64,000 bases of DNA from Cyathus striatus (GCA_025738555.1 JAOVFP010000014.1:744001-808000), one strand, 5' to 3'. Shown: positions 9,789 to 22,240, counted from the first letter of the stretch. Made by a program: numbers and translations. The notes: generated by a model not told the origin, from the sequence alone.

Positions 9789-12336
9789 CTACAACGTACC
9801 CTCATCCATCCTTGGTCTCTTCGACTCCTCTCCCTCCTTTACACTATCCTCACCAAGGCCATGCTTCTCCACGCGCACAGCTCCAGCATCAACCGCAGAA
9901 GTAGCATCCACAGCCATAGCTTCCGATGCTATGGCAACACCCTGCCTAGCTTCAGCAGAAGGCGGAGGAGGAACTAACGCATCCGCATCCCGAAGCACCT
10001 CGGGATCTTTCTCAGTACGCGCTGTCTTCCTTCCAGCCCTAGCTGCTGCAGCTTCCTTTCTCTTCTTCTTCTCTTCTCTCTTCTTCAACGCCTCTATAAG
10101 TCCATTAGCTATATAACAAAGGCAAGGTAAAAGCACGTACTACTCACCCTCCGTAGGCGGACCAGGCAACGCTCTAAAGTACGGCTGCAGCAACCAATGT
10201 GGTATTACATCCAACCCCGCATGAGGGTGAATGACGATGAGATCTTTGAGCTGCTTCCCCTCCGCGAAAGCAGCCTTCATATCTCTCTGTGCATCCACAT
10301 CAGCTCTACATCACAGAAACAGAATACAAAGAAATACGAACCTCCATACGACCCGCCATATCCTTAATAACCGCCACATACTGCCCCACACCGCTCTCCT
10401 CATTCCACACACCATTCTCCCTCTCCTCCTTATACGCATGCTGGCTAATCTTAATCCTCCCCAGACGTTCCCGCAAATCCGTTTCCCGCTTCAACGACTG
10501 ATGAAGGAATTTAAACAAGTGCCCTTTGACTGCACTAAAGCCGGTGGTGGTACGCAGGATACGCAGGATGTCGAGGTATAATGGGTGCGTAGGGTCCGTT
10601 ATTTCCGGGTGATAGTGCTTTATCCCGTTTTGTTCCTTTGGCTCGTGTTCACTCTCCGTAACACCTTCGCCTTCTGACGGGGAGTAATACTCATCCATCC
10701 ACTCCTCCCAGCCTGCAACCCTCCCGATGCGTCCGCCAATCCCTAGCCCATTAAACAGCGCAGGGTTATACAAGTTCCCCTCGGTGCTCATCACCCCATC
10801 GCACCCTATCTCTTCCAGGCAGCGCAAGATGTCCGCTTGGTATAGGATGTTCCCGTTAGCAAAGACGGGGACTTTTACGGCCTTTTTGACGGTGGCTATT
10901 TGTGGCCGGTCTGCAAGGCCCTGTAAAGGAAGGGTGAATGTGTTGTCCATGAGAGGGGGGTCCACCAGCAAGAAGGAAGGTAGACGAAGAAAGACGAAGA
11001 AACAAGAAAGATCGAAAGTACAAAAGAAGAAGAGAAGGACGTACGGTATTAATACCCCTCTGCTCCCTCAACCTGTTGAACCTCCCACGACACGTCAGAA
11101 TCTGCGCTCCAGACGCCTCGAGCACCCCCGCATACTGAACAGCCTTTTCAACGCTCGGGAAGACGCGGAACTTGGCGGTCACTTGGATGGATAGGTTTTT
11201 GTGTAGTACGTTGACTGTAAAAGGGGGGGGTTAATAAGAGTTTAGATGTGGAGATATGGTTACGGGTCTAGGAGGGAAGAATGGAAGGATGAGGCGGGGA
11301 GTTGTACTTCCGGGTAGTAGAATGTATCACGGTTCGGCATAGGTGTGATTCTGCGAGTACGCCGGGCTGTCGCTCAGATCGTTGCTAAGCAAAAAACCCT
11401 ACCACGTCTGCACCTGATAGCAAGTGCATATTAAGACCATATCATCAACCAAAGATCGATCCCAGCATCATCCAGCAGCATCCTAGCTCACTTAAGAACC
11501 CATAATGTGCGAATTAGCGCAAACATCGCCATCTCCACGCCCCAAAAAGCGAAGAACCAACAAACTCACTTAATTTCCCGACCAACTCCCAACCATCCAT
11601 CAAAAAAGCACCATGCTTTCCTTTTTCGCAATATCCTGTGGGCATCCAAGGTTAATATCGGCCGCATCGCAGTGGTCTTGCAGCGCCAAAGCTGAGGTGA
11701 GCAGCTGATCTGGGTTGTTGGCGCAGAATTGTGTTATCAGTGGTCTGTCGGTGTCTTGGGGTGCTGAGGGCGGTGATGTTGATGTTGAGGGAGATGACGA
11801 TGAGGAAGTAGAGGCAGACGAGAGTGATGTGGATGGAGATCCCTCTTCCCCTGATGCTACGTCGAAGGGGGCAGTTTGGTATGCCTTGTTCGTTGCGTTC
11901 GTGTAGTGCTGAGGACTGCGGTACTCTGGGATCGACATCGTATAAGTACTTTGGCGTTAATCATCGGTATATACACCAACTATAAAATAGCTTGTAAGTG
12001 AGAGAGGTAGTATATCGCAAGAAAATCGTACCTCGGAACTATACCGCCTCGAGATCACTCATCAGCCTTCTCCTTCACCACTAACGAACAAGATAGATAC
12101 ACCAACTCGCTCTAATCAACCATCGGCGCAACAACAAACTTCGAACTACCCCCTCAACATTTCTCTTGCCCTCATACACTCTTTGAGAGCTCTCTTTGAA
12201 CGTTCAGTCGTTTCATCTACCATGGCAGGAATACTACCAGAACCACCCGCTGCGCAAGAGAGGGAAAAGCTCTCGGGGTACGAGTTTTATCGGGATGTAC
12301 GGGGGATGGCGGCGGTGAGGGAGATCGAGCCTCAGT
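9789..12336 (-). pseudogene. DUS1: tRNA-dihydrouridine synthase DUS1, broken copy
   Basis: Paralogue of the intact gene at 35421-37957. Recognisable pieces from C- to N-terminus are the Lys-rich tail (9789-10108), the [17 protein letters not shown] barrel exon (10300-10930), the [16 protein letters not shown] exon (about 11040-11200) and the QFCANNP...[10 protein letters not shown] exon (11600-11920). At least four lesions exist. The first exon (MAGIL...[11 protein letters not shown]) lies on the plus strand because about 150 bp (12152-12299) is inverted. The flavin-site sequence MVDQSE has a TAG in place of the Gln codon. One base is missing after AKK (about 11620). A 60 bp in-frame deletion between GAGGTAT direct repeats (about 10575) removes 20 residues including the ALEYL helix. 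Clearly non-functional. Confidence 0.92.
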
Positions 12337-12430
12337 GGTGGTTATCAGAAATGTGATTTTCGGATGAAGCATGTGGCTGTGTTTGGAGCGGTGGACAACG
12401 GCGTAACGACCAAACATTTAACAAATAAGA
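12300..12430. promoter_or_regulatory. Remnant of the DUS1/TM-mucin divergent intergenic region, copy 1
   Basis: The segment with GTGATTTTCGGATGAAGCATGTGG followed by a GCGACCAAAC-type block matches 38090-38150, 45775-45800/49496-49540 and 51360-51430. In the intact cassette it lies between DUS1 and the membrane-protein gene. Here it is cut by the inserted block starting near 12431. Confidence 0.6.
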
Positions 12431-15400
12431 AAATAAGGCCGGCAAGCGGCAGGGCCCACTACTTACCTTTCATTGTGGTTGTTTATGTAATGCAGACTCG
12501 TTTTTAGTAGGTTTTATCTTTAGTGATACAGACTAGTAGTTTACGAATAGATATAAAGAAGTTCGTGGACTGTAGAAATGTTAGAAATTGAGTCATTTGT
12601 CTACTTGAACACGCTGAAATCACGCGAATGATCCTCTCGCTGGTCCTTTCCGCTCCCACCTCACGATAGCATACAATGAAATCCTCCCTGTACACCGTCA
12701 CAACTTGCAATCCCTCATCTTCCTTTCCCCCACCAATTTACCTGTAGTTCAGAAATGATATGTTCAGATTGGTTCCACACTGTTGCTTCATGAGTGTGAG
12801 GATGATGATGAATGCTTTGGAGATGATGGAGATGGCTGGAAATAGTATAGAGCTCAACGGTGTTGGTCACATCCCAGTGGACTGCAGTTATCACTTGGTA
12901 TAGCTTGGTTAACTGAGATGAAGAACTTGGACCATTATGGTAATGACGTAAAGAAAAACGTTGGTGTTTGCTTCACAGCCTTTCTCTTCATCAGTTTCAT
13001 GGTGTAACCCAGAAGTGAAGAGTCGAATTAAGACCCCTGTACTACCATCGCTTTTGTTAAAAGAGGCAGATGTCAAAGTCCTGGTTATTTACATGAGCAG
13101 AGGGACCGCTAATACAACGAAGTACACACCAGCCATAGGTACTTGCCTATTCTCATTAACCTTAAATCATACCCCTTGTTCACTAGGGGTATGTTTTCAT
13201 GTCTAGACTCTGAACTTATTGGTTGTAACATCTTGGAAGGTATAACAGATTTGCTTTGATGTGCTACAGTCATTAAGCCAAACTGAAGGGAAAGCTGCAG
13301 CCAGAGTGTGGTAGAACATTTATGCGGAAATGGACACCGTAAAGATGAAGACAAAGAAGATACTGCCAGCACATATCATGTTCCCTGAAGAAAGTAGTTT
13401 GATGTTGAGGAACTTGAGGTGCGCTGAGCAGAGGTATAGCCTTGGGAGGATCATAGAATACAGCACAGGAACTTAATGCTGAATGCTGTATGAGTACTTG
13501 CCGAATGAGATAGTTGATGAAAGCAGCACAGCTGCACAAGTGCATACAGCAGAAGTCATGTCTGTAAGTTACTGTAACGCCCAGAGGTAGGTGCAAACAC
13601 AGGTAAATTTTTAACCTGCTAGTGGACACTGCTTAGACACTGTCGCTCTCGACTCCAGGCAGAATGAACGTAGATTTTACAAGCACTTTCAGCGAAGCTC
13701 AGCACTCATCCTTGGCTTCAAGTAATTGCAGTGAAAGATACGTTGCCATGTCTGTAAGATGGTAACTTTTAAGCGGGTGCAAACAAAGATAAATTTTTAA
13801 CCATACAAAGCAGGTTCTGATCTGAAGCAATGCTGAGTGATCAGCCTGCAAAGTGCGCTTTCCAACGACCCACATAAACCCTATAAGATAATAAGGCCGG
13901 CAAGCGGCAGGGCCCACTACCTTACCCTATCACTGTGTCCTGAAACACGTCAGTAAAAACATAAAGGTATGGACAACGTAGTTGCATTAACAATGAGAAG
14001 ACCAACAAAAAATACATGTCATGAATATAGAGTTTTGGAAGATAATAAAATGCACATAGAGGCGCAGACCGCGGTGAAGAGCGGGAGGGCAGCGAGAAAG
14101 TAGACGAATGACAAGCAAACAACAGGACCTCATATTCACTACACTGTCCTCCAAACCCAATGATAAAATGTGATTCTCGCCAGCGGACCTGCAAAACCCA
14201 CATTTGCCTAGGTCACAATGTCTTCCTTATCGCCTCGCCCCCTCTATCCATCCGCCACACTAACCTCCAGCCCCTGAGGGAAACAGAGCATACAAGAGAG
14301 TTTGAGTGAAGAGCACAAGCGTGAGAGTGTGAGTGAAAGAGAAAGCACAAGAGAGCGAGAGGGAGAGAACAAGAGAGAGGCACCAAGAGAGGGTGCGAGA
14401 GGGAGAGAACGAGTGAGAGGCATGCAAGAGAGGACACGAGAGGGAGAGAATGAGAGAGAGGGCATACAAGAGAGGGTGTGTGAGAGAGAGGGTGTGTGAG
14501 AGAGAGGGTGTGTGAGAGAGAGGGCGTGAGAAGGACGGAACAAGAGAGGGTGCATGAGAACAAGGGAATGAGAGAGAGGGTGCAAGAACAACAGAACGAG
14601 AGTGTGTGTGCACGAGAACGAGGGAATGAGAGAGAGGGTGCAAGAACAACAGAACGAGAGTGTGTGTGCACGAGAACGAGGGAATGAGAGAGAGGGTGCA
14701 AGAACGACAGAACGAGAGTGTGTGTGCACGGGAACGAGGGAACGAGAGAGAGGGTGCAAGAACGACAGAACGAGAGTGTGTGTGCACGGGAACGAGGGAA
14801 CGAGAGAGAGGGTGCAAGAACGACAGAATGAGAGTGTGTGTGCATGAGAACGAGAGAGAGGACGCACGAGAGAGGGCACTAGAACAAGAGAATGAGAGAG
14901 GGCATGAGAGGGAGAGCACGAGAGAGAGGGTGCGAGAGTGACAGGGTGCAGGAGGGAGAGCACAAGAGTGGATAGTCCCTGCTGGTATTTAGAGGAGAGG
15001 AATAGGGAGCGGAGGAACGAATGCCGTATTTGGGTATTGTTGCCTTTCTTTGTGGGGGGTTAGTTTCATACAGTAAAGAAAAGGGGAAGGGGGTCTCACT
15101 AACTAATAGTGGATTGGAATGTACATACCTGTGTTCCAGTTGAAAGGTAGACTACACTCGTGAGCCCGGTGTTGCAACGGGAGTGTGGGTTGTTCATTTT
15201 AGAGAGGCATCTGACCAGGTTTGTATAATATCCGTTACATAAAAAAACGAAGTGAGGGAAGGAGAGTGAGAAGAAAGGAAAGAAGAAAGAAAAGAGATGA
15301 GGAAGGAGGGAGAGAAGGAAGGAAGAAGAAAGGAAGAAAGGAACGTACTAAACCAAAGGCCAACTCTGCACTGGCACCCCCTATTCTGCGCGCTGTTTCA

Positions 15401-15930
15401 GAATTGTGAAAACAAAAAACAGACTCTGGAGGAGAGAGTGGCAAGGAGTGGCAAGGAGAGAGGAAGAGAGCCGAAACACATTTAACATTCACCTCCAGAG
15501 AGGACGAAACATATTGTAAAGACCAAAACCTTCTCACATATGAAAACGCTTGCACGAACTGATGCAAACGGTTCCGTGTGGGTTGAACAAAGTAGGGTTT
15601 GGTGCGGGCTACTCCACAGGTTAGATTGGGAAGAGGAGAGGAAGAAAAGAGGAACGTACTTGAACATTGTTGCATGGCCTATGTTGAATCTTGCCTGTGA
15701 GGTTTGTTGATGGCATGGAGAGGGTAAGGAAAGGGGGGACCACTGGCAATATTGTTGATATTGCCAGGGGATGCGACAGCCAACAGCCAACGTTCAGCAG
15801 GGTACAAACAACGATAAACTTTTAACCATACTAGGCAAAGTCTGATCTGAAGCAATGCCGAGCGATCGGCCTGCAAAGAGTGTTTTCCAATGACCTACAT
15901 AAACCCTACTACCTAAAAAGGTAGTGGGAA
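12431..15930. mobile_element. 3.5 kb inserted block of unknown type
   Basis: By comparison with the second cassette, DUS1 and the membrane-protein gene should be about 0.8 kb apart; here about 3.5 kb of extra DNA separates them. The left edge begins with the motif AATAAGGCCGGCAAGCGGCA (12434) and the right edge holds CTACCTAAAAAGGTAGTGGG (about 15910). The same motif recurs inside at 13891-13921. A 150-170 bp direct repeat (GATCTGAAGCAATGC...CATAAACCCTA) ends near 13890 and near 15905. No transposase frame is recognisable. It could be a non-autonomous element or several nested ones. Confidence 0.5.
14290..14965. repeat. GA-rich minisatellite with 58 bp unit
   Basis: A purine-rich tract of GAGAGAGGGTG units. 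Within it a 58 bp unit, starting GAGAGTGTGTGTGCACG, begins at 14598, 14656, 14714, 14772 and 14830, exactly 58 bp apart. The composition keeps three frames open on the minus strand (LSF/HTL repeats), which are not genes. Confidence 0.92.
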
Positions 15931-16199
15931 TATTGTCCACCTCGAATTCACTTGGAATTCACTCAAAGTTCATTTCTGTTTCAACGAATCTAAACGCTAT
16001 CTCAAGTTTTAAATTAGTCATTATCAGTTCATTTGAATACTGATTAGAATCTATATAAAAAGCTCTATGAGCACCCGCTCGCTCTAACTTTCTATTGAAA
16101 CCCACTTCTGAAGTAATACACCAACTTCATACGATAATAATAATATCAAGATAATATCGTATCAGGCAATTGAAGGCAATGAATGATTTCGTTACTTTC

Positions 16200-16540
16200 G
16201 AATCAGCTTCTCTGCTAACATAGCGACGTGTTATTGGGTACTGAGGACTGAGGTATCTTTAACTTCCAGCAGTCACAATGGCATCTTGTTGGCAACAAAA
16301 TCTACCATGTGAAGATCACCAATTTTTCAATTTTAAACGACAACAAAATCATGGTTTCTGGCGTATAATTATAGGCAAGCCAAACACATCACCTATGGTA
16401 TGAATCGCCATTATCGACTTCCTTGGCGACCCCATCAAGTCGAATATCAATCATTGTCCTCGCAGGTCCTTATCATCATGCATATATATATGGCGTTTCA
16501 TTTTTCTCTTCCCTCATATGTACAATAATTTTAGAGTGCA
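16200..16540 (+). promoter_or_regulatory. Promoter module of TM-mucin gene 1
   Basis: Part of a module found in five copies upstream of this gene family (16200, 38440, 49960, 51640, 54000). Shared parts are CAGCAGTCACA, the ATCATGGTTTCTGGCGTA block, a GTCGAATATCAA block, and a TATA-like run (CATATATATATGG) about 55 bp before the start codon at 16541. High conservation against decayed neighbours marks it as the likely core promoter. Confidence 0.65.
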
Positions 16541-17334
16541 ATGCTGTCAACACAAAGAAACAGAGGGCGGCAAGTGTTCAAGTAGTAAGTTCCATGCCAG
16601 ACAATATTTGAGACTAAAACTTATTAACCTGTAAATCAAAGCCTTTTACTCTTTTCATACATAATGAACGTAAATACGGCCAACTCACCAGATATCCCAA
16701 ATGTTGGAAGTTTCTTGGGTGCTGCCACAGTGGTCACTTCAGTGTGCGTTCTCCAGTGCAACTGCTTCAATTTTTCTGAACTGAACTAACTTGCTGTTAC
16801 CGTTAACCCAATTCCAGTGCTTCATCTGCAACCTCACTCACATTTGATCATATCCCTCCCTCCACCTCGTCAACACCAACTCCAGATATCTCTCTCTCCG
16901 CCTTGTCAACTCTGACAGAATCTTCAACAAATAACAATATTACAAATGGATCATCATCTTCCATTACACCAAAAATTTTAGCAGCAATTGTTGTCCCGAG
17001 CTCACTCCTTTTCATCAGCATCGTATTGAACCTTTTATTATTCTACAAAAAATACCGTCACCAAACCAGACCTTACATCCAATACAAATTTATCAACATC
17101 TCGCAGTCCGCTATCCTCTTTTCGAGCGCTTACGCACCCATATTTAAAGTGCCCCATATGGTTGATGATCAATGACACAGATGCCCCAGCTGAAGGTCGA
17201 TCGGGTTTAGAGCCTGACTCTGCGAGAACTTCTCATATTTTTTCGGGGACAAGAACTCAAGTTAGTACATTCTCCACGTTACCCCCATCATATCACCATG
17301 CCACTTTAGAACCACCCCATGTTACATATTTTTG
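16541..17334 (+). pseudogene. Mucin-like single-pass membrane protein 1, frameshifted
   Basis: Exon 1 (16541-16584, 44 bp, MLSTQRNRGRQVFK) has a GTAAGT donor. Exon 3 starts at 16819 after CCAG and encodes a Ser/Thr-rich stalk, the segment ILAAIVVPSSLLFISIVLNL and a basic KKYRH stop-transfer. The frame then shifts within the block equivalent to SSFRA and ends at a TGA after 17170. The lost tail is still readable in another frame, including TLPPSYHHA near 17280. The splice acceptor of exon 2 seen in paralogues (TACTAG) reads TACGGC here. The gene is divergent from the broken DUS1, with the 3.5 kb block between them. If transcribed, it would lack the PPxY tail. Confidence 0.8.
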
Positions 17335-17680
17335 AAGAGGTACAAGACAACACGAGTCCAGAAGAAATCATATAATTTCTTGGAATTGTTTATTCAGAAG
17401 TTGATAACTCATGATTGTTACTTATTTTTGAAATGAAATAAAAGGCTTTAAGATGTGTAAAATAAACACGATATATGATATACAGCGACTCATGTTACTA
17501 CTCACTGAAAAGCCCTTTATAACGCCTACAGTTGTCATAGCCTCGATTCCAGTCCGGTATCACTAGCAGGCCTGTATCTTTAGCTGCTGTCATTGGTTCA
17601 CTCGCGAACATACATGATGATGATAGTCAGTAATAGACGACGACGGACGTGCAGAATAAAATCATGTTTAAGTGGCATAT
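17335..17680. repeat. TM-mucin 3' flank, copy 1
   Basis: Matches 43985-44290, 44935-45210, part of 52840-52907 and 54850-55080 (TTTGAAATGAAATAAAAGGC, ATATACAGCGACTCATGTTA). It contains AATAAA-like signals and is the probable 3' untranslated and terminator region of the membrane-protein genes. Confidence 0.65.
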
Positions 17681-17765
17681 CGATCCCTCTTCGCCTGATA
17701 TCACGTCGAAGGAGGTGATTTGGTATGCTTTGTTTGTTGCGTTCACGTACACCTACAGGTGTTGA
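17681..17765 (-). pseudogene. DUS1 exon 4 fragment
   Basis: About 85 bp matching the start of DUS1 exon 4 on the minus strand (compare 37521-37610: CTTCGCCTGA...GTCGAAGGAGG...TTGGTATG...TTGTTTGTTGCGTTC). It ends abruptly at 17765 and is followed by unrelated sequence. The same truncated junction is seen at 45200-45310, so it was copied as a unit. Confidence 0.75.
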
Positions 17766-18150
17766 GGCCTATGTTAACTTCATACTGCGATGAATTCAAC
17801 ACAATGTGTTTGGTATCTCTATAACATGATTTTGTCAATATAACCAAGTGTGGATTTATATATATTTGAACTTTGGGGGCACTGAAAAACGTAAGCAGAT
17901 GAACTAAAGTTGTGTCAGCATTGAGATGGTAAAAACTTGAAGCACCCAAATCAACCAAGAACGTTCTCACTTGGTTCTAACATCTTCGAGATCTCCGACA
18001 ACACTGTTACTTATGAAGCGAGAACATTGTAGAATATGTAAACATATTTATGCTATAAAAATATGACAGAAATATACATTCTTGGTTACTTGTGCATCTC
18101 GTCGACACTCTATTTCAGGTGTTAGTAATCGTCACTATACACTTCTGTTT
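17766..18150 (-). repeat. Segment repeated in inverse orientation at 55085-55430
   Basis: Reverse complement of 55085-55430 with moderate divergence: the ends GATGAATTCAA...CATAACATGATTTTGTCAA and TTGGTTACTTGTGCATCTCG...CTATTTCAGGTGTTAGTA are shared. The region contains splice-like signals (TTTCAGTG, GTATAG), but no frame is conserved between the copies. Unknown; possibly an old gene end or an element remnant. Confidence 0.55.
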
Positions 18151-18204
18151 GAGGCGCCACAGGTACTACTAAAGTTCTGCACATCTATTATGGATGATTA
18201 CTGA

Positions 18205-18687
18205 CTATGAGAATTGGAGTCACTCTTCTATGCTTTCTATTTCATCATAACCAATTTTGAGGATGGCAGATACGTTCTCAAAGACCCATTTGACTGGTGG
18301 TTTTACTTAGACCCCAACCTCAACCCCAACCACAAGCGCTTAGGAAAGCGAAATCGAGTTTTCTCTTCCAACCTCTGTCTATCAATCCCTTGTCCAACTT
18401 CTCAAGGCTGAAGGATCTCACTGAGAAAATGAAACTATTAATTTGTGAGGGATACTTCGTGCAGATTATTAATAAAAACACAGTGGATGAAGAGGCTATT
18501 GGAGGTATTATTAGTTACACAGAATTCTGTGCCTTTTTCGAGGGGGCGCTGAAATTGTAAGCACTTTGTTGCATGGTACTCGGCGTCAACATCTATACTG
18601 AGAATTACAGTGGAGACTGCAAAACATGTTTGAGAAGTCTACTGTCAACCATGTACTTACAACACACCAGGGGAGTACTTGAGACAT
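18205..18687 (+). pseudogene. FunK1 kinase C-terminal fragment and 3' flank
   Basis: Matches the end of the kinase at 8325-8663 and its flank. ESLFYAFYFIITNFEDGRY is followed by a frameshift near 18330, then resumes as RLKDLTEKMKLLICEGYF to a TAA at 18558-18560. The N-terminal lobe and catalytic loop are absent. Substitutions such as the Arg-to-Trp change in KRWF (now DWWF) fit C-to-T decay. The match continues through the noncoding flank to 18687, where the 3.38 kb hAT-like insertion interrupts it. Confidence 0.88.
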
Positions 18688-18695
18688 TATGCAGT

Positions 18696-21600
18696 TACAG
18701 TGTTCCTAAACCGCATGCCTCCTTCAGATTTCGGCTCAACCCAAGGCTAAGCGACTCTCACCCTCACCACGTGATAGGTCCATTCACATTGCCCCATCAA
18801 TCTTATCAACTGAAGTACAGATCTTAAAAGGTGGAATTAATTGTATACTGCTTTCTTCATGGGGGTGGATATATGTGCATATAATATATATATACCATTA
18901 AATTTACAAGTATGTATATGTAAATACATCCTACCATCCTACTGACCCATATTATCTTACAACTCCCCTTTGTTTCTCATTTCCTTCCATTTATGACACC
19001 TCTGCCATCATCTGGCTCATATGGTGCATACCACTTTGTCTACCTCAACCTACCACACCCACTCACACGTCAATCCCACTACCATTACCAACTTATCACC
19101 TCATTCCCACTACCAACCAATGAAAATGCCTTCAACCACCCCAACCCACCCAGCACCAGCTACCACTTTCCAAATGCCACTATTGCTACTCTAGTGCACT
19201 GTGACTGTGTGCACACACACTCATTCCCATCACAACCACCATTCTTTGCTAGCTTGTGGGTGTTACAATTGGCCCTGGTGGGGTGGGGAGGGATACACTC
19301 CCAGATAGGGTCGTGCTTTGACTGGTGATTGGGTAAAAAGCAAGGAGGAGAGGGTGAAGGAAACAATGGGAGAGAGTGCGGTGCTGCTTAGTATTGATGT
19401 GGATGAGGAAGAGAGCTAAGAGAGCATGGTTCCATTTAGTGTTGAATCTGCACACATAGTAGGCTTTCATTCTCTTTCTGTCATTGAGTGAGAGGAAGGC
19501 TGATTCACAAGCATGAACACTTAACTTAAAAGATTCATTGGGGTGGAGTGCATCTTGATGTTGGAGAGTGGCGATGTATAGTAGTGGAGGAAGAGAAAGA
19601 GCACAACACAATCCATGGGAAACTGGGGTACATTGATTGGTCTTGAGTATCACATGATATTATTTGTTACTGTTGGTCCATGGGTTATAGTGCAACAGAA
19701 GCCTGGAGGGGACTGAAGAAGGGAGAAACAAGATATCCAGCTTCTATTTAGAGTACACATATGTATTTATAAAAGATTGTGGATATGTGCCCACACAATT
19801 TGCTACCAGAATTTGAAATTTGGAGGGATTTGTTTTAGTAAGTATAGTCCCAGCACTATAATAAGCCTTATTTCAGCCTAGATATCACTATTGTACTACT
19901 GTATGGAAAGCCTAACAACCACACTCAATCCCATCAGATGGAATTGTGTTCCGACATTCGGCTTCTCTGGCTCTTCGGTTAGCGCTTATGTAACTGTCTG
20001 TGTAAACCCATATCACAATTACTTATGTACATGATTTTGCCTCTTACATTGCATTTTACACTGTTAATAATAACATTTTAAGAAGTTTAGCACTCTCACT
20101 GACCCCCGAAAGCCAATACTGTAATGTGTGAGTGCGAGTGTGAAGATCACAGTTATATTCATCGCATTCATATACACTTGTCACTGCTCATTCACACTGT
20201 TTTTCACTACACGCTCCGTGAAATATTATTGAAACAGCTTTAAGCAGGTGGTCAAAATTATCATAATGAAAAGCAAATGTCTTCTTCAAGTACAATGGTG
20301 ATTCAGACCTCACATTGTGACGAGCGTGATGTAAAAAGTGTGAATGTCAAATAACAGACGTTGGGCGTAACAAATTCAGACCGAAAACATGGAGCAACTT
20401 ATTTCTACCGTGTACTTGAGTGTGAAAATAAAGTACATCTGACCAAACATCTTAGTTTGCAATGGGATAACTTTAATACAAAAGCAATGTTTATAGTTGA
20501 TGATATATGTCGCAATGTTAGTGTTTAAAAGTGAAGAAACAGCACTGTAGCTAAGGGCAGTTACTTGAGAGTTTAAATGTGTATGTATCATTTTGTTCTA
20601 GCTAATTATCTGTTCTTTACTAAGTATGATGCTACAGTTTAAAGCACTCCACTGGGAGTGGTACATGTCTTGATTCCTTTACCAGTTTGATATTAAGCAG
20701 TGTACATATTGAGCTTGAACACATGTTTTAACTCCAATGAATACAATTTGAACTTTACTACATTGTGTTGAGCCTTGATACTTCACATTGGTATATATTG
20801 TTATGAATCTTATAGTTCGTAATTCCCCAACATTCATTCTTTACAAAATTTTCAGAATAAAAGGCACAGCGACGCATGTACTGGTACAAGATGACGATAT
20901 TAAGGCAGTTTTTATCTAACTTTCACTCTAGATTGTCTAACCATATTCTGATTAATCCTATCAGTGCACGGTCAACACTAACTAATACATGAAAATGAAG
21001 ATAACAAGGCCTAGTGTTATTGTGTTAGCTAGTACAAATCTTGGAACAATGTATACAGATTGGGTATGGCAACAGAGAGTATGTTGAAAAACTGCAGTAA
21101 ATTTAAAATTAGAGACAATGTAAAAATATGATTAGAAAGCTGTAGAGAAATAGTATACAGCAAGTTGCATACTGAGTGAAGATAATTAAACAATGATGAG
21201 TAAGTTACTACAGGACTTTGTTAGACATCGGTCCCGGATAAAGAAATATAAAGGGTAAAATAAAATAGCATTAATGTGACGAAGGAATAGAAGGTAGATT
21301 TTAAAGCGTCAAATTTTAAAGGATGATATTGTGCTAGTGTTTCATGCAGAATCTTGCAAGGCTTATCAGCGGTTCTGGAATCTGGACTTGAGATTTTGAC
21401 GAGTCGAGACTTGGTCAAGACGTTCCTCATGGTTTGGAACAGTGTCGGGAAGGTGTAAGAAAACATATATTTTGGGAAATGACAGAAAAAGCGGGGAGTA
21501 GCGGGAGGAGATTGGGAGGGGGATTGTGCAGAGATGCGAGTCAAATGTGTACCATATGTACTACAGATGTGATCTGGCCTGGTTTTAATTATGTAATACA

Positions 21601-22074
21601 ATCTTCAGCTTCGACAACCTGAATTCCATAGTGCAGATAAAGCAATTTTGAACTCTTAAATACAAAGTTATGTATATGATTTATAGATGGTAGGTATGGA
21701 ATTGCACTTTTATGTGAGGGTTACAAAATAATGAATTCTAACCAAGAAAGCCGTGATGCCAGATGTTGGAAATCAATTTCACTTGATGAAATTGAGTGTG
21801 GTTGTTAGACTTTCCATACTACTGTACCATGTTCTCTATCGTTTTATGTTTGTACTGGATTTAAACTTGATTGTCTAATGTTTTATTTGTGCCTTTTTAA
21901 CTTTCACAACAGATAATTGACGATTTTCTGTTGCTATTCTCGCACTCTCACTTAGTTCCCATGCAAGATTGGATGATTACATAAGCTAATATGAAGGGAT
22001 GTAGCAGTCCATCAGTACATTTAGTCACCTAAGGAAGAAACCGAAAATGTGAGGCATATGGTTCCAGTACATGC
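18696..22074. mobile_element. hAT-like insertion, 3.38 kb, no intact transposase
   Basis: An 8 bp target-site duplication TATGCAGT lies at 18688-18695 and 22075-22082. The uninterrupted host sequence at 8820 reads TATGAAGT between the same flanks. The ends are imperfect inverted repeats: CAGTGTTCC...CATGCCTC...TTTCGG on the left and the complement of CCGAAAATGTGAGGCATATG on the right. An 8 bp duplication with CAGTG-type ends is typical of hAT elements. Inside, a second inverted pair of about 110 bp (19880-19995 and 21725-21836, core AACAACCACACTCAAT) bounds a 1.95 kb core, possibly a nested element. I recognise no transposase motif in the interior. Confidence 0.7.
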
Positions 22075-22082
22075 TATGCAGT

Positions 22083-22240
22083 GAACATGTCAAGAAATGT
22101 TATCTGTGTGTAAGGAAAATGAATGGTATTACTGTGAGTCTTCAAAATGTGTATTATTAGTCTTAGTATATTATGAGCTGTAACATAAAACTGAAATCTT
22201 TAATATAATAAGATGATAAAAGCATGTGGGCACTGGTGTG
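22083..22240 (-). repeat. DUS1 3' module, left half (split by copia and Plavaka)
   Basis: Continues the host sequence from 18687 after the hAT-like element (compare 8823-8985). It is cut at 22240 by the copia element and resumes at 27706. Confidence 0.85.

Noticed and set aside
14213..14963. Three long overlapping minus-strand frames rich in Leu, Ser, His, Thr
   Set aside because: All three frames are open because of the GA-rich 58 bp minisatellite. No start context, no domain, repeat period visible in DNA.
19249..19653. Possible transposase of the hAT-like element (minus-strand frame)
   Set aside because: No BED finger, RNase-H-like core or hAT dimerisation motif could be seen in it.
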